This document shows, one piece after another, positions 25,886 to 35,941 of a DNA stretch of 64,000 nt; within the stretch, counting starts at the first letter, position 1, and every line of letters starts with the position of its first letter. Under the pieces are notes generated by a model. The model was not told where the DNA came from, did no database searches, and saw nothing but the letters and a program-made list of their open reading frames with translations. The position numbers were made by a program, and so were the translations under genes. Source of the stretch: Pedobacter sp. MC2016-15 (GTDB taxonomy: Bacteria; Bacteroidota; Bacteroidia; Sphingobacteriales; Sphingobacteriaceae); NCBI RefSeq assembly GCF_026239695.1, contig NZ_JAPIVS010000004.1, positions 1 to 64,000 of the forward strand, given 5' to 3'.

Positions 25886-27402
25886 TATACCAGGGCCTTT
25901 CCTGTCATGATCGCAGGTTTTTCTATACCCATAATCTTAAGAATTGTAGGCGCAACATCCCCTAGTTTTCCATCAGCAATGCTCGTATAATCTGTGCCAA
26001 CAAGAATACATGGAACCAGGTTTGTTGTATGTGCAGTGTTTACAGAACCGTCACCATTGACCATATATTCGGAGTTTCCGTGATCTGCCAGAATGATAAA
26101 TGAATAACCATTTTCAAGACCTTTGGTAACCACAGCCTGGGCACAGCGGTCGGCAGTTTCTACAGCTTTAACTACTGCTTCAAATACTCCGGTATGACCC
26201 ACCATATCAGGATTCGCAAAGTTCAGACAGATAAAATCTGCCCAGCCCGACTCCAGTTCCGGGATGATGGCATCAGTTATGCCCTGTGCGCTCATCTCTG
26301 GTTGTAAATCATAGGTAGCAACCTTTGGAGAAGGAATCATAATCCTTTTTTCATCTGCAAAAGCCTGCTCTCTGCCACCAGAGAAGAAGAAAGTTACGTG
26401 AGGATACTTTTCAGTTTCGGCGATTCGGATCTGATGTTTATGATTTTTCTCCAGGATCTCGCCCAGAGTTTCACTTAAGTCATCCTTGGTAAAGATCACT
26501 TTTACGTTCTCGAAGTTATCATCATAACTGGTCATTGTCACATAGTACAATGGCAATTTGTGCATATCTACGTCCGGATAATCATTCTGTGTAAGGGCGG
26601 CAGTAATTTCACGTCCCCTGTCAGTTCTGTAGTTGAAGCAAATGACCACATCATCCGGTTGAATTGTAGCAACCGCCTGACCATTTTCTGTAACCACGAT
26701 AGGTTTCACAAACTCATCAGTGATACCTTCGGCATAGGATTTTTCGATCGCAGCAACAGGATCTGCCGTATGCTCGCCGATACCTTTTGTCATTACATCG
26801 TATGCCTGTTTTACACGTTCCCAGCGTGAGTCTCTGTCCATGGCATAGTAGCGCCCAATTAAACTTGCAATTTTTCCGGTAGAGGTTTTCAGGTGCTGGT
26901 CAAGGTCTTTGATAAAGCCAAGACCAGAATTAGGATCTGTATCCCTGCCATCCAAAAAGCCGTGAATAAAGACATCTTTAAGACCATTTTCATTAGCGGC
27001 ATCGCACAAACCTTTTAAATGATTGATATGGGCATGTACACCACCATCAGATACCAGTCCGATAAAGTGAACAGCTTTTTGATTCACTTTTGCATATTCA
27101 AATGCATCAGATAATGTTGTATTTGTTTTGATGGATCCATCGCTGATCGCTTTATTGATACGGCCGAGTTCCTGATATACCACTCTGCCTGCTCCAAGAT
27201 TCATGTGGCCAACTTCAGAGTTTCCCATTTGTCCTGCAGGCAAGCCTACGGCCTCACCTGAAGCTTCAAGTTTGGAGTTGGGGTATTGCTGAAGCAGGGA
27301 ATCAAAGAAAGGGGTGTTTGCTGCGTATGCTGCATCTGATTTATCCTGTTTTCCGTAACCCCACCCGTCCAGAATGAGGAGCATCACTTTTTTATTGTCC
27401 AT
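25885..27402 (-). CDS. gpmI: 2,3-bisphosphoglycerate-independent phosphoglycerate mutase
   Basis: This dimanganese enzyme of the alkaline-phosphatase fold interconverts 3- and 2-phosphoglycerate in glycolysis and gluconeogenesis. The 505-residue chain has the nucleophile Ser62 (MGNSEVGHMNLGAG), the first metal site LILDGWGYG and the C-terminal metal sites ILADHGNSEYM and NTAHTTNLVP. I chose the ATG at 27402 (MDNKKVMLLI). A TTG at 27444 lies inside the promoter's -7 box. The lipoprotein gene follows with a one-base overlap. Confidence 0.96.
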   Translation of the reverse strand: MDNKKVMLLILDGWGYGKQDKSDAAYAANTPFFDSLLQQYPNSKLEASGEAVGLPAGQMGNSEVGHMNLGAGRVVYQELGRINKAISDGSIKTNTTLSDAFEYAKVNQKAVHFIGLVSDGGVHAHINHLKGLCDAANENGLKDVFIHGFLDGRDTDPNSGLGFIKDLDQHLKTSTGKIASLIGRYYAMDRDSRWERVKQAYDVMTKGIGEHTADPVAAIEKSYAEGITDEFVKPIVVTENGQAVATIQPDDVVICFNYRTDRGREITAALTQNDYPDVDMHKLPLYYVTMTSYDDNFENVKVIFTKDDLSETLGEILEKNHKHQIRIAETEKYPHVTFFFSGGREQAFADEKRIMIPSPKVATYDLQPEMSAQGITDAIIPELESGWADFICLNFANPDMVGHTGVFEAVVKAVETADRCAQAVVTKGLENGYSFIILADHGNSEYMVNGDGSVNTAHTTNLVPCILVGTDYTSIADGKLGDVAPTILKIMGIEKPAIMTGKALV

Positions 27403-27441
27403 TTGAATAGTATTGATATTTCGCCGGTTTTTAAAACCTAA

Positions 27442-27470
27442 CAAATATAGTCCTATTGGTGTTTGATCAA
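27442..27470 (-). promoter_or_regulatory. promoter of gpmI
   Basis: On the minus strand TTG (27470-27468), an 18-base spacer and TATATTTG (27449-27442) form a good Bacteroidota promoter. The leader is about 36 bases. Confidence 0.7.
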
Positions 27471-27527
27471 TAATCTAATTGAATTTTATGATCTCTTAAT
27501 GGCATAATTTGTGTGCAAATTTATTGT

Positions 27528-27535
27528 TATCTTTA
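27528..27535 (+). promoter_or_regulatory. -7 box of DUF4783 gene, leaderless
   Basis: TATCTTTA lies four bases before the ATG at 27540, with TTTG at 27508-27511. The predicted transcript starts on the start codon. Confidence 0.45.
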
Positions 27536-27539
27536 GAGT

Positions 27540-27935
27540 ATGATAAGACCATTACTTCCGGTACTGTTGATATTGACACAGATATGTAGTGCTATGGCCT
27601 TTCAGGGCGATATTGTAGATACTTTATCTGCATTGTTCAAGTCCGCAAATTCAAAGGAGATCAGTAAAAATTTCTCGTCTTCGGTAGAATTAGGTGTAAA
27701 CCAGGAAGAAGATGTGTATCCTAAAGCACAGGCTGAACAAATACTGAGAGAATTTTTTACTAAAAATCAGCCACTGAGTTCTGCTGTGGTTCACCTGATA
27801 AATACCAATCCAAATTACCGCTTTGGTATCCTTGCGCTCAACACTAAGAATGGCAAATTCAGGGTTGCTGTGACACTGAAAAAAACGTCAAATACCTTTT
27901 TCATCACGGAATTAAGGATTGAGCCGGATAAATAA
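27540..27935 (+). CDS. DUF4783 secreted protein
   Basis: This 131-residue protein begins with a signal peptide (cleavage near SAMAFQ at about 19-21). The mature part is an NTF2/lumazine-like alpha-beta fold as in DUF4783 (SSSVELGVNQEEDVYPKAQ, ILREFFTKNQPL, VALTLKK-like strands). Such proteins are common in Bacteroidota and often precede nadC. Function is unknown; it could bind a small ligand in the periplasm. nadC starts 49 bases downstream with its own possible promoter box. Confidence 0.75.
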   Translation: MIRPLLPVLLILTQICSAMAFQGDIVDTLSALFKSANSKEISKNFSSSVELGVNQEEDVYPKAQAEQILREFFTKNQPLSSAVVHLINTNPNYRFGILALNTKNGKFRVAVTLKKTSNTFFITELRIEPDK

Positions 27936-27960
27936 TAACGTTAATTTATGTTAAAAATGC

Positions 27961-27968
27961 TATTTTTG
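27961..27968 (+). promoter_or_regulatory. -7 box of nadC
   Basis: TATTTTTG matches the consensus exactly and lies 16 bases before the nadC TTG start, so nadC-plsY may be transcribed separately from DUF4783. Confidence 0.5.
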
Positions 27969-27984
27969 ATCTAAAATACTAGTT

Positions 27985-28827
27985 TTGGATAAGAAATTAA
28001 TAGACCTGTTTATAAAGAATGCCATTGCTGAAGATCTCGGTGATGGGGATCATACATCACTTTCTACCATACCTGCCGGCGCAACCGGTAAAGCAAAATT
28101 ATTGGTTAAAGAGCCTGGAATCCTGGCCGGAGTAGAACTGGCGATTGAAATCTTTAATCAGATAGATGCAAACCTTCAAACAGAAATTTTCATCACTGAT
28201 GGAGAGACTGTCAGCTATGGGGATATCGCATTTACAGTTGAAGGCAGTACCCATTCAATATTACTGGCGGAGAGATTAGTGTTGAACTGTATGCAACGGA
28301 TGAGCGGCATTGCAACTAAAACCAACCGCATTGTAAAGTTACTGGATAACTTTCCAACCAAACTGCTTGATACCCGCAAAACTACTCCCGGACTACGATA
28401 CCTTGAAAAATGGGCTGTACGTATAGGTGGGGGTGTTAACCACAGAATAGGTTTGTACGATATGATACTCATCAAAGATAACCATGTAGATTATGCTGGT
28501 GGTATTACCAATGCGATCTCCGCGGCGAATCAATACCTGGCCGATCAGGGCAGGCAACTCGAAATTGAGATAGAAGTAAGAGATATTGCAGAACTGAACC
28601 AGGTACTTGAAAAAGGAATGGTAAACAGGATCATGCTGGACAACTTCAATTTTGATGACCTTCGTGCTGCCGTAAAATTGATAGATCATCGTTATGTAAC
28701 TGAAGCTTCCGGTGGAATTACTGAAGAAAATATAACGGAATATGCAGAATGTGGTGTTGATTACATTTCCATGGGAGCGCTTACGCATTCGGTTAAGAGT
28801 TTAGACATGAGTTTAAAAGCCTATTAG
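27985..28827 (+). CDS. nadC: nicotinate-nucleotide pyrophosphorylase (QPRTase)
   Basis: This enzyme converts quinolinate and PRPP to nicotinate mononucleotide, CO2 and pyrophosphate in NAD synthesis. The 280-residue protein has the family landmarks LIKDNHV, ARKTTPG-like (DTRKTTPGLR) and EVEVR-like (IEIEVRDI) stretches and the C-terminal ASGGITEENI. The start is TTG at 27985 (Met-Asp-Lys-Lys-Leu). The next in-frame ATG lies about 100 codons in, past essential structure, so TTG is almost certainly used. nadA and nadB are not in the window. plsY follows after five bases. Confidence 0.95.
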   Translation: MDKKLIDLFIKNAIAEDLGDGDHTSLSTIPAGATGKAKLLVKEPGILAGVELAIEIFNQIDANLQTEIFITDGETVSYGDIAFTVEGSTHSILLAERLVLNCMQRMSGIATKTNRIVKLLDNFPTKLLDTRKTTPGLRYLEKWAVRIGGGVNHRIGLYDMILIKDNHVDYAGGITNAISAANQYLADQGRQLEIEIEVRDIAELNQVLEKGMVNRIMLDNFNFDDLRAAVKLIDHRYVTEASGGITEENITEYAECGVDYISMGALTHSVKSLDMSLKAY

Positions 28828-28832
28828 AAGGT

Positions 28833-29480
28833 ATGATATCTATCTTTTCTATATCTGCAGTTATTTTAGCTTACCTCTGTGGTTCAATTCCTACAGCTGT
28901 ATGGATTGGTCAGGCATTTTATGGTATTGATGTCAGGGAATATGGAAGTGGAAATGCAGGTGCAACCAATACTTTCCGGGTATTAGGTAAAAAGGCAGGT
29001 ATTGCAGTAATGACGATTGACATTGCCAAAGGATATACGGCAACTAAACTAGCCTATTTTATTGGGCTTTCAGTTACCGGTCCGCACAACTCCTCGCAAT
29101 TTGTAAATTATGAACTGGCTCTGGGCGTTACAGCAGTTATGGGCCACTTATTTCCAATATTCGCCGGTTTCAGGGGTGGCAAAGGCGTGGCGACACTTTT
29201 TGGAATGATTTTGGCAGTTAACTTTCCGGCAGCGATGCTTTGTGTTCTTGTCTTTGTCGTGATCTTGCTGGTAACAAAATATGTTTCTTTAAGTTCTATT
29301 TGTGCAGGTTTTACTTTTCCACTGGGAATTGTTTTTGTACTGCACTCTACAATTAAGTCAGAGGTTTTATACAGTATGTGTGTTTGTGTCCTCATCCTGG
29401 TTACCCATCAGAAGAACCTGGAAAGGTTACTCAAAGGTAAGGAATCCAAAGTATATCTGTTTAAAAAGAAGCAGCGTTAG
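28833..29480 (+). CDS. plsY: acyl-phosphate:glycerol-3-phosphate acyltransferase
   Basis: PlsY is an integral membrane enzyme that moves the acyl chain from acyl-phosphate to glycerol-3-phosphate, the first step of phospholipid synthesis in most bacteria. The 215-residue protein has the three conserved cytoplasmic motifs: GSIPTAVWIGQ, GSGNAGATNTFRVLG and GHLFPIFAGFRGGKGVAT. They sit between about five membrane helices. It is cotranscribed with nadC (five-base gap). The C-terminal tail is Lys/Arg-rich. Confidence 0.95.
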   Translation: MISIFSISAVILAYLCGSIPTAVWIGQAFYGIDVREYGSGNAGATNTFRVLGKKAGIAVMTIDIAKGYTATKLAYFIGLSVTGPHNSSQFVNYELALGVTAVMGHLFPIFAGFRGGKGVATLFGMILAVNFPAAMLCVLVFVVILLVTKYVSLSSICAGFTFPLGIVFVLHSTIKSEVLYSMCVCVLILVTHQKNLERLLKGKESKVYLFKKKQR

Positions 29481-29575
29481 CATACAGCTTATAGTTCACA
29501 AAGCAAATACTTGACGTAAATTATAGCCGCTGAAAACAAATATTTACTGATGAAAAACCAACTAAATTAATACTG

Positions 29576-30403
29576 ATGAAGAAGTTAATACTAACAGGAA
29601 TTACTGCAGCGATTTTGCTGAACTATGGTTGTTCCACTGTTCCGCTTTCCGGAAGAAACAGGATAAGTTTTGTGAATGAGAGCGAAATGCAGACTGCCGC
29701 TGCACAAAGTTATTCAACACTGCTCAAAGCTCCTGAAACCAAGGTTTTAAATAATGCAGATGCAGTAAGGGTAAAGAATATTGGTCAGAAGATAGCTGCG
29801 GCTGTTACCAGATATATGAATGCCAATGGTTATGCCTCGCAGATTGACGGGTTCAAATGGGAGTTCAACCTGATTGACAGCAAAGAAGTAAATGCATGGT
29901 GTATGCCCGGTGGTAAGGTTGCTGTGTATACAGGTATTTTGCCGGTGACAAAAGATGATTCAGGACTGGCAACAGTGATGGGCCATGAGATTGCACACGC
30001 TATTGCGCACCACTCTTCTGAAAGAGCTTCTAAAGCTGCCGTAGCCCAGGGCTTAGGCGGACTCTTAGGGGCAGCTACAGGTGGTCAGTCTGCTGCAACA
30101 CAGGGAGTGATCAACCAAGTTTACGGTATTGGTGCCCAGGGTCTTTATCTGCTGCCTAATTCGAGAACACAGGAATTGGAGGCAGATCACCTAGGACTCA
30201 TATTTATGGCTATGGCGGGTTACAATCCTTCAACAGCTGTAGGTTTCTGGCAGCGGATGGCGGCACAAAGTCAGGGCGCACAAAAACCCTCAGAGTTCTT
30301 TAGTACTCACCCTTCAGATGCTACAAGGATCGCTCAGATCCAGAAAGATCTTCCTGAAGCACAGAAATACCTTAACTCTACTACAGGCAAGCCTGTAAAC
30401 TAA
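29576..30403 (+). CDS. M48-family metallopeptidase lipoprotein
   Basis: This is a zinc peptidase of the M48 family, likely in envelope quality control (compare LoiP and BepA). The 275-residue protein has a lipoprotein signal (LNYGC, Cys19), the zinc motif HEIAH at 137-141 (VMGHEIAHAIAHH) and the third ligand Glu in RTQELEADHLG. The C-terminal TPR region of BepA is absent, so it is closer to LoiP. It stands alone on the plus strand and ends at a hairpin shared with pabB. Targets are unknown. Confidence 0.9.
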   Translation: MKKLILTGITAAILLNYGCSTVPLSGRNRISFVNESEMQTAAAQSYSTLLKAPETKVLNNADAVRVKNIGQKIAAAVTRYMNANGYASQIDGFKWEFNLIDSKEVNAWCMPGGKVAVYTGILPVTKDDSGLATVMGHEIAHAIAHHSSERASKAAVAQGLGGLLGAATGGQSAATQGVINQVYGIGAQGLYLLPNSRTQELEADHLGLIFMAMAGYNPSTAVGFWQRMAAQSQGAQKPSEFFSTHPSDATRIAQIQKDLPEAQKYLNSTTGKPVN

Positions 30404-30424
30404 TAAAAGATTAAAATTAAGAAT

Positions 30425-30452
30425 CTGAAGGGCCGGTTTACCGGCCTTTCAG
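30425..30452. terminator. bidirectional hairpin overlapping the pabB 3' end
   Basis: A 13-bp stem with one G-U pair (30425-30437 with 30440-30452) and a 2-base loop lies between convergent genes. Its right arm covers the last codons and stop of pabB. The T-tracts are modest. Confidence 0.75.
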
Positions 30453-31694
30453 CGTTTTAACAATTGCTGAAGCCTTCAGCAGACATTCCTCATATTCTGC
30501 TTCTGCCGATGAAGCATAGGTAATTGCACCTCCCACCTGGAATGAAAGGTACTTACTGCTCTCATTATAGAGTATACTACGAATCACTACGTTGAAATCA
30601 AAATCTCCATCGGGTTCAAAATATCCGAATGATCCCGAGTAAATACCTCTTCTGCTACATTCGGTTTCCTCAATCAGTTCCATGGCCCGCACTTTAGGTG
30701 CCCCAGTCATTGAGCCCACAGGGAAAGTATTTTTCAAAGCCTCAACAGGATGTATCAAAGGATCAACTGTGCAGCTGATGGTAGAAATCATCTGATGAAC
30801 CTGTGGAAAAGTGTAAATCCCAAATAGCTCCTCTACCTTTACAGACCCTTTAACTGCGCTTTTGGTAAGGTCGTTTCTCACCAGGTCTACAATCATCACA
30901 TTTTCGGCCTGCTCCTTTGTGCTATTCAGCAACCCAAGCCTGATCTTTTCATCTTCCTCCGGATCTGAACTCCGCTTTGCGGTACCCTTGATCGGTTGCG
31001 AAAACAATTGATTTTTTCTTTTGCATAAGAAACGTTCCGGGCTGGCTGAGAGAATATATTTGTCTGTCAGTTTGAAGAATCCCGAGAAGGGGGTAGGTGA
31101 TACATCTTTTAAATTCTGATAAACCTGATAAGGATTGATTGCGGCCTGCTCAGCGAAGAATTCCTGACAGAAAGTGACTTCGTAGATATCTCCCAGGGAA
31201 ATCGACTTCCTGAGTTTTTCTACTTTCTCCAGATAGCTATCCTTATCCATCTTTGAAAGGATAACAGGGATTATGCCGGCAGATGCCGGAGGCAGTTTGA
31301 TGTTGCTTATTGTATTCAGCAGCTCTTCGGGGCCTGTGATTATCGTTGGCAGACCGTCTTTTACAGCGATCAGAAACTGCGGTACAAAAAAGAAAACATC
31401 AGGGAATTGGAGCTGATCCGGGTGTGCAGAATTCAGTTCCTCCAGTTCGTTTTTGAGGTCATGTCCCAGCATGCCAAACATCCATCCGGGATGCTGCTCA
31501 TAGAAGTCTCTCAATCCATTAAAGGCAAGACCTGCTGATTCTGTTATCTGATGTTGTGCTCCTGCCGCCAGCAGAAAATCATATTTGGAATAAGGATCAC
31601 TGTACTGATTGGAATCAAGACAGCAGCAAACCTCGAACTGAGTTGCCCAAAGTAAGGCCTGTTGTTTAAATATCGATAAATCCTGTGTATTCAT
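30438..31694 (-). CDS. pabB: aminodeoxychorismate synthase component I
   Basis: PabB converts chorismate plus ammonia to 4-amino-4-deoxychorismate for p-aminobenzoate and folate. The 418-residue chorismate-binding protein carries PIKGT (QPIKGTAKRS), the lysine signature of PabB; anthranilate synthase TrpE has Ala there (PIAGT). It also has the C-terminal catalytic block VGSMTGAPKVRAMELIEE. The start is set at ATG 31694 (MNTQDLSIF); ATG at 31703 is possible. There is no glutamine amidotransferase subunit (PabA) beside it. The PabC-like lyase lies about 15 kb away. Confidence 0.88.
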   Translation of the reverse strand: MNTQDLSIFKQQALLWATQFEVCCCLDSNQYSDPYSKYDFLLAAGAQHQITESAGLAFNGLRDFYEQHPGWMFGMLGHDLKNELEELNSAHPDQLQFPDVFFFVPQFLIAVKDGLPTIITGPEELLNTISNIKLPPASAGIIPVILSKMDKDSYLEKVEKLRKSISLGDIYEVTFCQEFFAEQAAINPYQVYQNLKDVSPTPFSGFFKLTDKYILSASPERFLCKRKNQLFSQPIKGTAKRSSDPEEDEKIRLGLLNSTKEQAENVMIVDLVRNDLTKSAVKGSVKVEELFGIYTFPQVHQMISTISCTVDPLIHPVEALKNTFPVGSMTGAPKVRAMELIEETECSRRGIYSGSFGYFEPDGDFDFNVVIRSILYNESSKYLSFQVGGAITYASSAEAEYEECLLKASAIVKTLKGR

Positions 31695-31716
31695 TGTGCC
31701 CATAGAAATGAGGGGA

Positions 31717-31752
31717 AATAAATAAGGCGGCAAACAGCCGCCTTATTTATTT
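31717..31752 (-). terminator. terminator of purA
   Basis: A perfect 12-bp stem (31720-31731 with 31737-31748) with a 5-base loop follows the purA stop on the minus strand and leads into an A+T-rich tail. Confidence 0.8.
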
Positions 31753-31759
31753 GATGATT

Positions 31760-33046
<1,287 letters not shown>

Positions 33047-33073
33047 TTAAGAAAAGATTATAATTGTGTTCTG

Positions 33074-33562
33074 TTAACTTGCATTTTTGATTTCTTCCTT
33101 GTTTTTGATCGTGGCTTTGGCCGAACAGTCAAAGCAGGTACCATACAAATTTAAAGAGTGGTGTTTGATGTCAAACTTTAATAAGTCGCCCACCATAGAT
33201 TGAATCTGGTGGATACGCGGATCACAGAATTCAACCACTTTTCCGCAATCGATACAGATAATGTGGTCATGCTGATGGTAACCGTAAGACTTCTCAAACT
33301 GAGCCATATTTTTTCCAAACTGATGTTTGGTCACCAGATCGCAGGAAACCAGCAGTTCCAGTGTATTGTACACTGTAGCCCTGCTAACGCGATATTTCTG
33401 GTTCTTCATATGGATGTACAGTGTTTCTACATCAAAATGATCATCTCTGGAATATATTTCTTCTAAGATCGCAAAACGCTCAGGCGTTTTTCTCAGACTT
33501 TTATTTTCGAGGTAGGCTTCAAATATTTTTCTAACCAACTCGCTGTTGTGGTGTGTAGACAT
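33074..33562 (-). CDS. Fur-family metal- or peroxide-sensing repressor
   Basis: This 162-residue DNA-binding protein should repress metal-uptake or peroxide-response genes. It has the Fur winged helix (SRATVYNTLELLVSCDLV, recognition helix near 60-75), the metal-site region HQHDHIICIDCGK and the structural zinc cysteines (CIDC and CFDC). The family includes Fur, PerR and Zur; the sequence alone does not say which. The -7 box at 33580-33587 gives it its own promoter, and purA lies 36 bases downstream. Confidence 0.9.
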   Translation of the reverse strand: MSTHHNSELVRKIFEAYLENKSLRKTPERFAILEEIYSRDDHFDVETLYIHMKNQKYRVSRATVYNTLELLVSCDLVTKHQFGKNMAQFEKSYGYHQHDHIICIDCGKVVEFCDPRIHQIQSMVGDLLKFDIKHHSLNLYGTCFDCSAKATIKNKEEIKNAS

Positions 33563-33579
33563 AGTTTTAAAACTCCTTT

Positions 33580-33587
33580 CAAAGGTA
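33580..33587 (-). promoter_or_regulatory. -7 box of Fur-family gene
   Basis: TACCTTTG on the minus strand is an exact TAnnTTTG match, giving a leader of only about 14 bases. A -33 box is not clear. Confidence 0.55.
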
Positions 33588-33624
33588 TCAATTTTTAAAC
33601 AGAACTATAAGATTTATTCAAATT

Positions 33625-35832
33625 TTACGCATCGAAACGCGTAACTCCGGTTACGCCCTTCACTTCTAAAAGGTTTTTGATCAGGTTGTCAAGGTGCTCT
33701 TTATCATTTACAAAGATCATAATTGACCCGTCAAAGATACCATTATCTGTATCAACGGTGATAGAACGCATGTTTACCTTAAAATCATTTGAAATAACTT
33801 TAGTAATATTATTGATCAGACCTACATCATCGATACCTACAATGTGTAAACCTGTAAGGAAGGTCAGCTCTTTGGCTTTGTTCCATTTTGCCTTTACTAC
33901 CCTGTATCCATAATTGGCCATCAGCTGGGCGGCATTGGGACAGTTGGTGCGGTGGATCTTGATACCTTCACTAACGGTTACAAAACCAAACACATCATCT
34001 CCCGGGATGGGATTACAGCAGGCAGCCAGCGTATAATCTATTTTCTGCAGGTCTTCACCTATCAGCAGGATATCCGATTCCGGACCTTTAACCTTATTTA
34101 ATAAAGCTTCAATCTGCTGGCCATCATTCTTCTCAGTACCTTTATTCTCAATTTCTTTCTCGCTGGCAACATACTCCTTCAGGTCCTTTAATTCAATTTT
34201 ACCGTTGGCTACTGCGATAAAAAGCTCCTGTGTGGAAGCCAGTTTAAAGAAATAACTCAGCTTATTCAGATTGTCTGTATTATAAGTGATTTTCAGGGAT
34301 TTCAGCTTACGCTCCAGTGTTTCCTTGCCTTCCTCAGCAATTTTTCTTTTCTCCTCCTTCAGTGAAGATTTTATTTTGGACTTGGCTTTCGCTGTGACAA
34401 CGATATTGAGCCAATCTTCTTTAGGAGTCTGCTTGCTGGAAGTGATGATCTCCACCTGGTCGCCATTCTGCAATTTGTAAGACAGCGGCACCAGCTTGTG
34501 ATTCACCTTGGCTCCAATACATTTCGCACCTACATCGGTATGGATCTCAAATGCAAAATCCAGTGCCGTGGCACCCATTGGGAGTTGGATCAGCGCACCT
34601 TTTGGGGTAAATATGAAGATCTCATCCGAGAAAAGATTCATCTTGAAATCATCGAGGAAGTCGAGCGCATTAGCCTCCGGGTTATTCAGCATCTCCCGTA
34701 CTTTCATGATCCACTGGTCAAGCCCATTGTCATTGCTCGATTCTTTGTATTTCCAATGCGCTGCAAAACCTTTTTCTGCAATCTCATTCATCCTTTGAGT
34801 CCGGATCTGCACTTCCACCCATTGTCCTTTAGGACCCATTACCGTCGTGTGCAAGGATTCATAACCATTTACCTTGGGCGAAGACACCCAGTCCCTCAGC
34901 CGGTCAGGATTTGGGCGGTACAAATCGGTAACAATAGAATATGCCTTCCAGCAATCTGCTTTTTCATTTTCAGGGGTGCTGTCCAGAACAATCCTGATGG
35001 CAAAGAGATCATATACCTCTTCAAAAGGTATATTCTTCTTTTTCATCTTATTCCAGATGGAGTGGATCGACTTTGGTCGTCCGTAGATGTTGGCCACAAA
35101 GCCCTGTTCAGCCAGTATTTCGTTGATAGGATCTACAAAACGCTTTACAAATAAGGTACGTTCTGCTTTCTTTTCGTTGAGTTGGGTAGCAATAAATTTA
35201 TAGGTATCAGGCTCCAGATATTTCATGGACAAATCTTCCAGTTCGGATTTGATGGCATACAATCCCAGCCTGTGTGCAAGTGGTGCATACAGATAAATTG
35301 TTTCTGAAGCAATTTTCAACTGCTTGTGCCTTGGCATGAAATCCATGGTACGCATGTTATGAAGCCTGTCCGCGAGCTTAATCAGGATTACCCTCACGTC
35401 ATCTGCCAGGGTCAGCAACATCTTTCTGAAATTCTCTGCCTGCAGCGAGCTGTTGTAATCAAATACGCCGGCGATCTTTGTTAATCCGTCAATGATCTTG
35501 GCGGTTTTCTTCCCAAACTCCCGTTCGATATCCTCCAGTGTGATGTCAGTATCTTCGACTACGTCATGCAACAGCGCACATACAATGGAAGTTGTTCCCA
35601 GGCCAATCTCTTCAGCAGCGATCTGTGCCACGGCAATGGGATGATAAATATAAGGCTCTCCGGATTTTCTGCGCATCTCTTTATGACTTTCGAGAGCCAT
35701 ATCAAATGCCTTCCTGATCTCCTTTTTATCACCCTTCTGCATGGTCGGCTTACAGGCGCGCAAGAGTGCCCGGTATCGCTTCAGGATTTCCTGCTTTTCT
35801 GCTTCTAAATCAATCACTAAGGTGTTCTTCAT
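33625..35832 (-). CDS. rel: bifunctional (p)ppGpp synthetase/hydrolase Rel
   Basis: Rel makes and degrades the alarmone (p)ppGpp in the stringent response. The 735-residue chain has an intact HD hydrolase domain (His64, His89-Asp90 and Glu93-Asp94 in ALLHDVVEDTD), the synthetase domain (GRPKSIHSIWNKMKKK, YDLFAIRIVLD), a TGS domain (FTPKGALIQLPMGATALDFAF), a helical/zinc-finger-like segment (AACCNPIPGD) and a C-terminal ACT domain. Intact HD and synthetase motifs indicate both activities, as in single-Rel bacteria. It lies upstream of the Fur-family gene and on the same strand. Confidence 0.95.
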   Translation of the reverse strand: MKNTLVIDLEAEKQEILKRYRALLRACKPTMQKGDKKEIRKAFDMALESHKEMRRKSGEPYIYHPIAVAQIAAEEIGLGTTSIVCALLHDVVEDTDITLEDIEREFGKKTAKIIDGLTKIAGVFDYNSSLQAENFRKMLLTLADDVRVILIKLADRLHNMRTMDFMPRHKQLKIASETIYLYAPLAHRLGLYAIKSELEDLSMKYLEPDTYKFIATQLNEKKAERTLFVKRFVDPINEILAEQGFVANIYGRPKSIHSIWNKMKKKNIPFEEVYDLFAIRIVLDSTPENEKADCWKAYSIVTDLYRPNPDRLRDWVSSPKVNGYESLHTTVMGPKGQWVEVQIRTQRMNEIAEKGFAAHWKYKESSNDNGLDQWIMKVREMLNNPEANALDFLDDFKMNLFSDEIFIFTPKGALIQLPMGATALDFAFEIHTDVGAKCIGAKVNHKLVPLSYKLQNGDQVEIITSSKQTPKEDWLNIVVTAKAKSKIKSSLKEEKRKIAEEGKETLERKLKSLKITYNTDNLNKLSYFFKLASTQELFIAVANGKIELKDLKEYVASEKEIENKGTEKNDGQQIEALLNKVKGPESDILLIGEDLQKIDYTLAACCNPIPGDDVFGFVTVSEGIKIHRTNCPNAAQLMANYGYRVVKAKWNKAKELTFLTGLHIVGIDDVGLINNITKVISNDFKVNMRSITVDTDNGIFDGSIMIFVNDKEHLDNLIKNLLEVKGVTGVTRFDA

Positions 35833-35918
35833 TGTATTTTTTTCGTAATAATTCTAGCTAGTCAAACGTTTAAAGCTATATTAGATTCAGTTATAAACCT
35901 AATGTATTAAATTTACTT

Positions 35919-35926
35919 TAACTTTG
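35919..35926 (+). promoter_or_regulatory. -7 box of DUF4294 gene
   Basis: TAACTTTG matches exactly and covers a TTG codon at 35924. That rules this codon out as start and supports ATG 35942 with a leader of about 12 bases. Confidence 0.55.
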
Positions 35927-35941
35927 TGGGAGTATAAATTT

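Noticed and set aside
27403..27444. TTG at 27444 as start of gpmI
   Set aside because: It lies inside the -7 box at 27442-27449, and the extra residues are not part of the family.
34498..35154. A 218-codon open frame antisense to rel
   Set aside because: It is explained by codon use of the rel gene on the other strand; no domain is recognisable.
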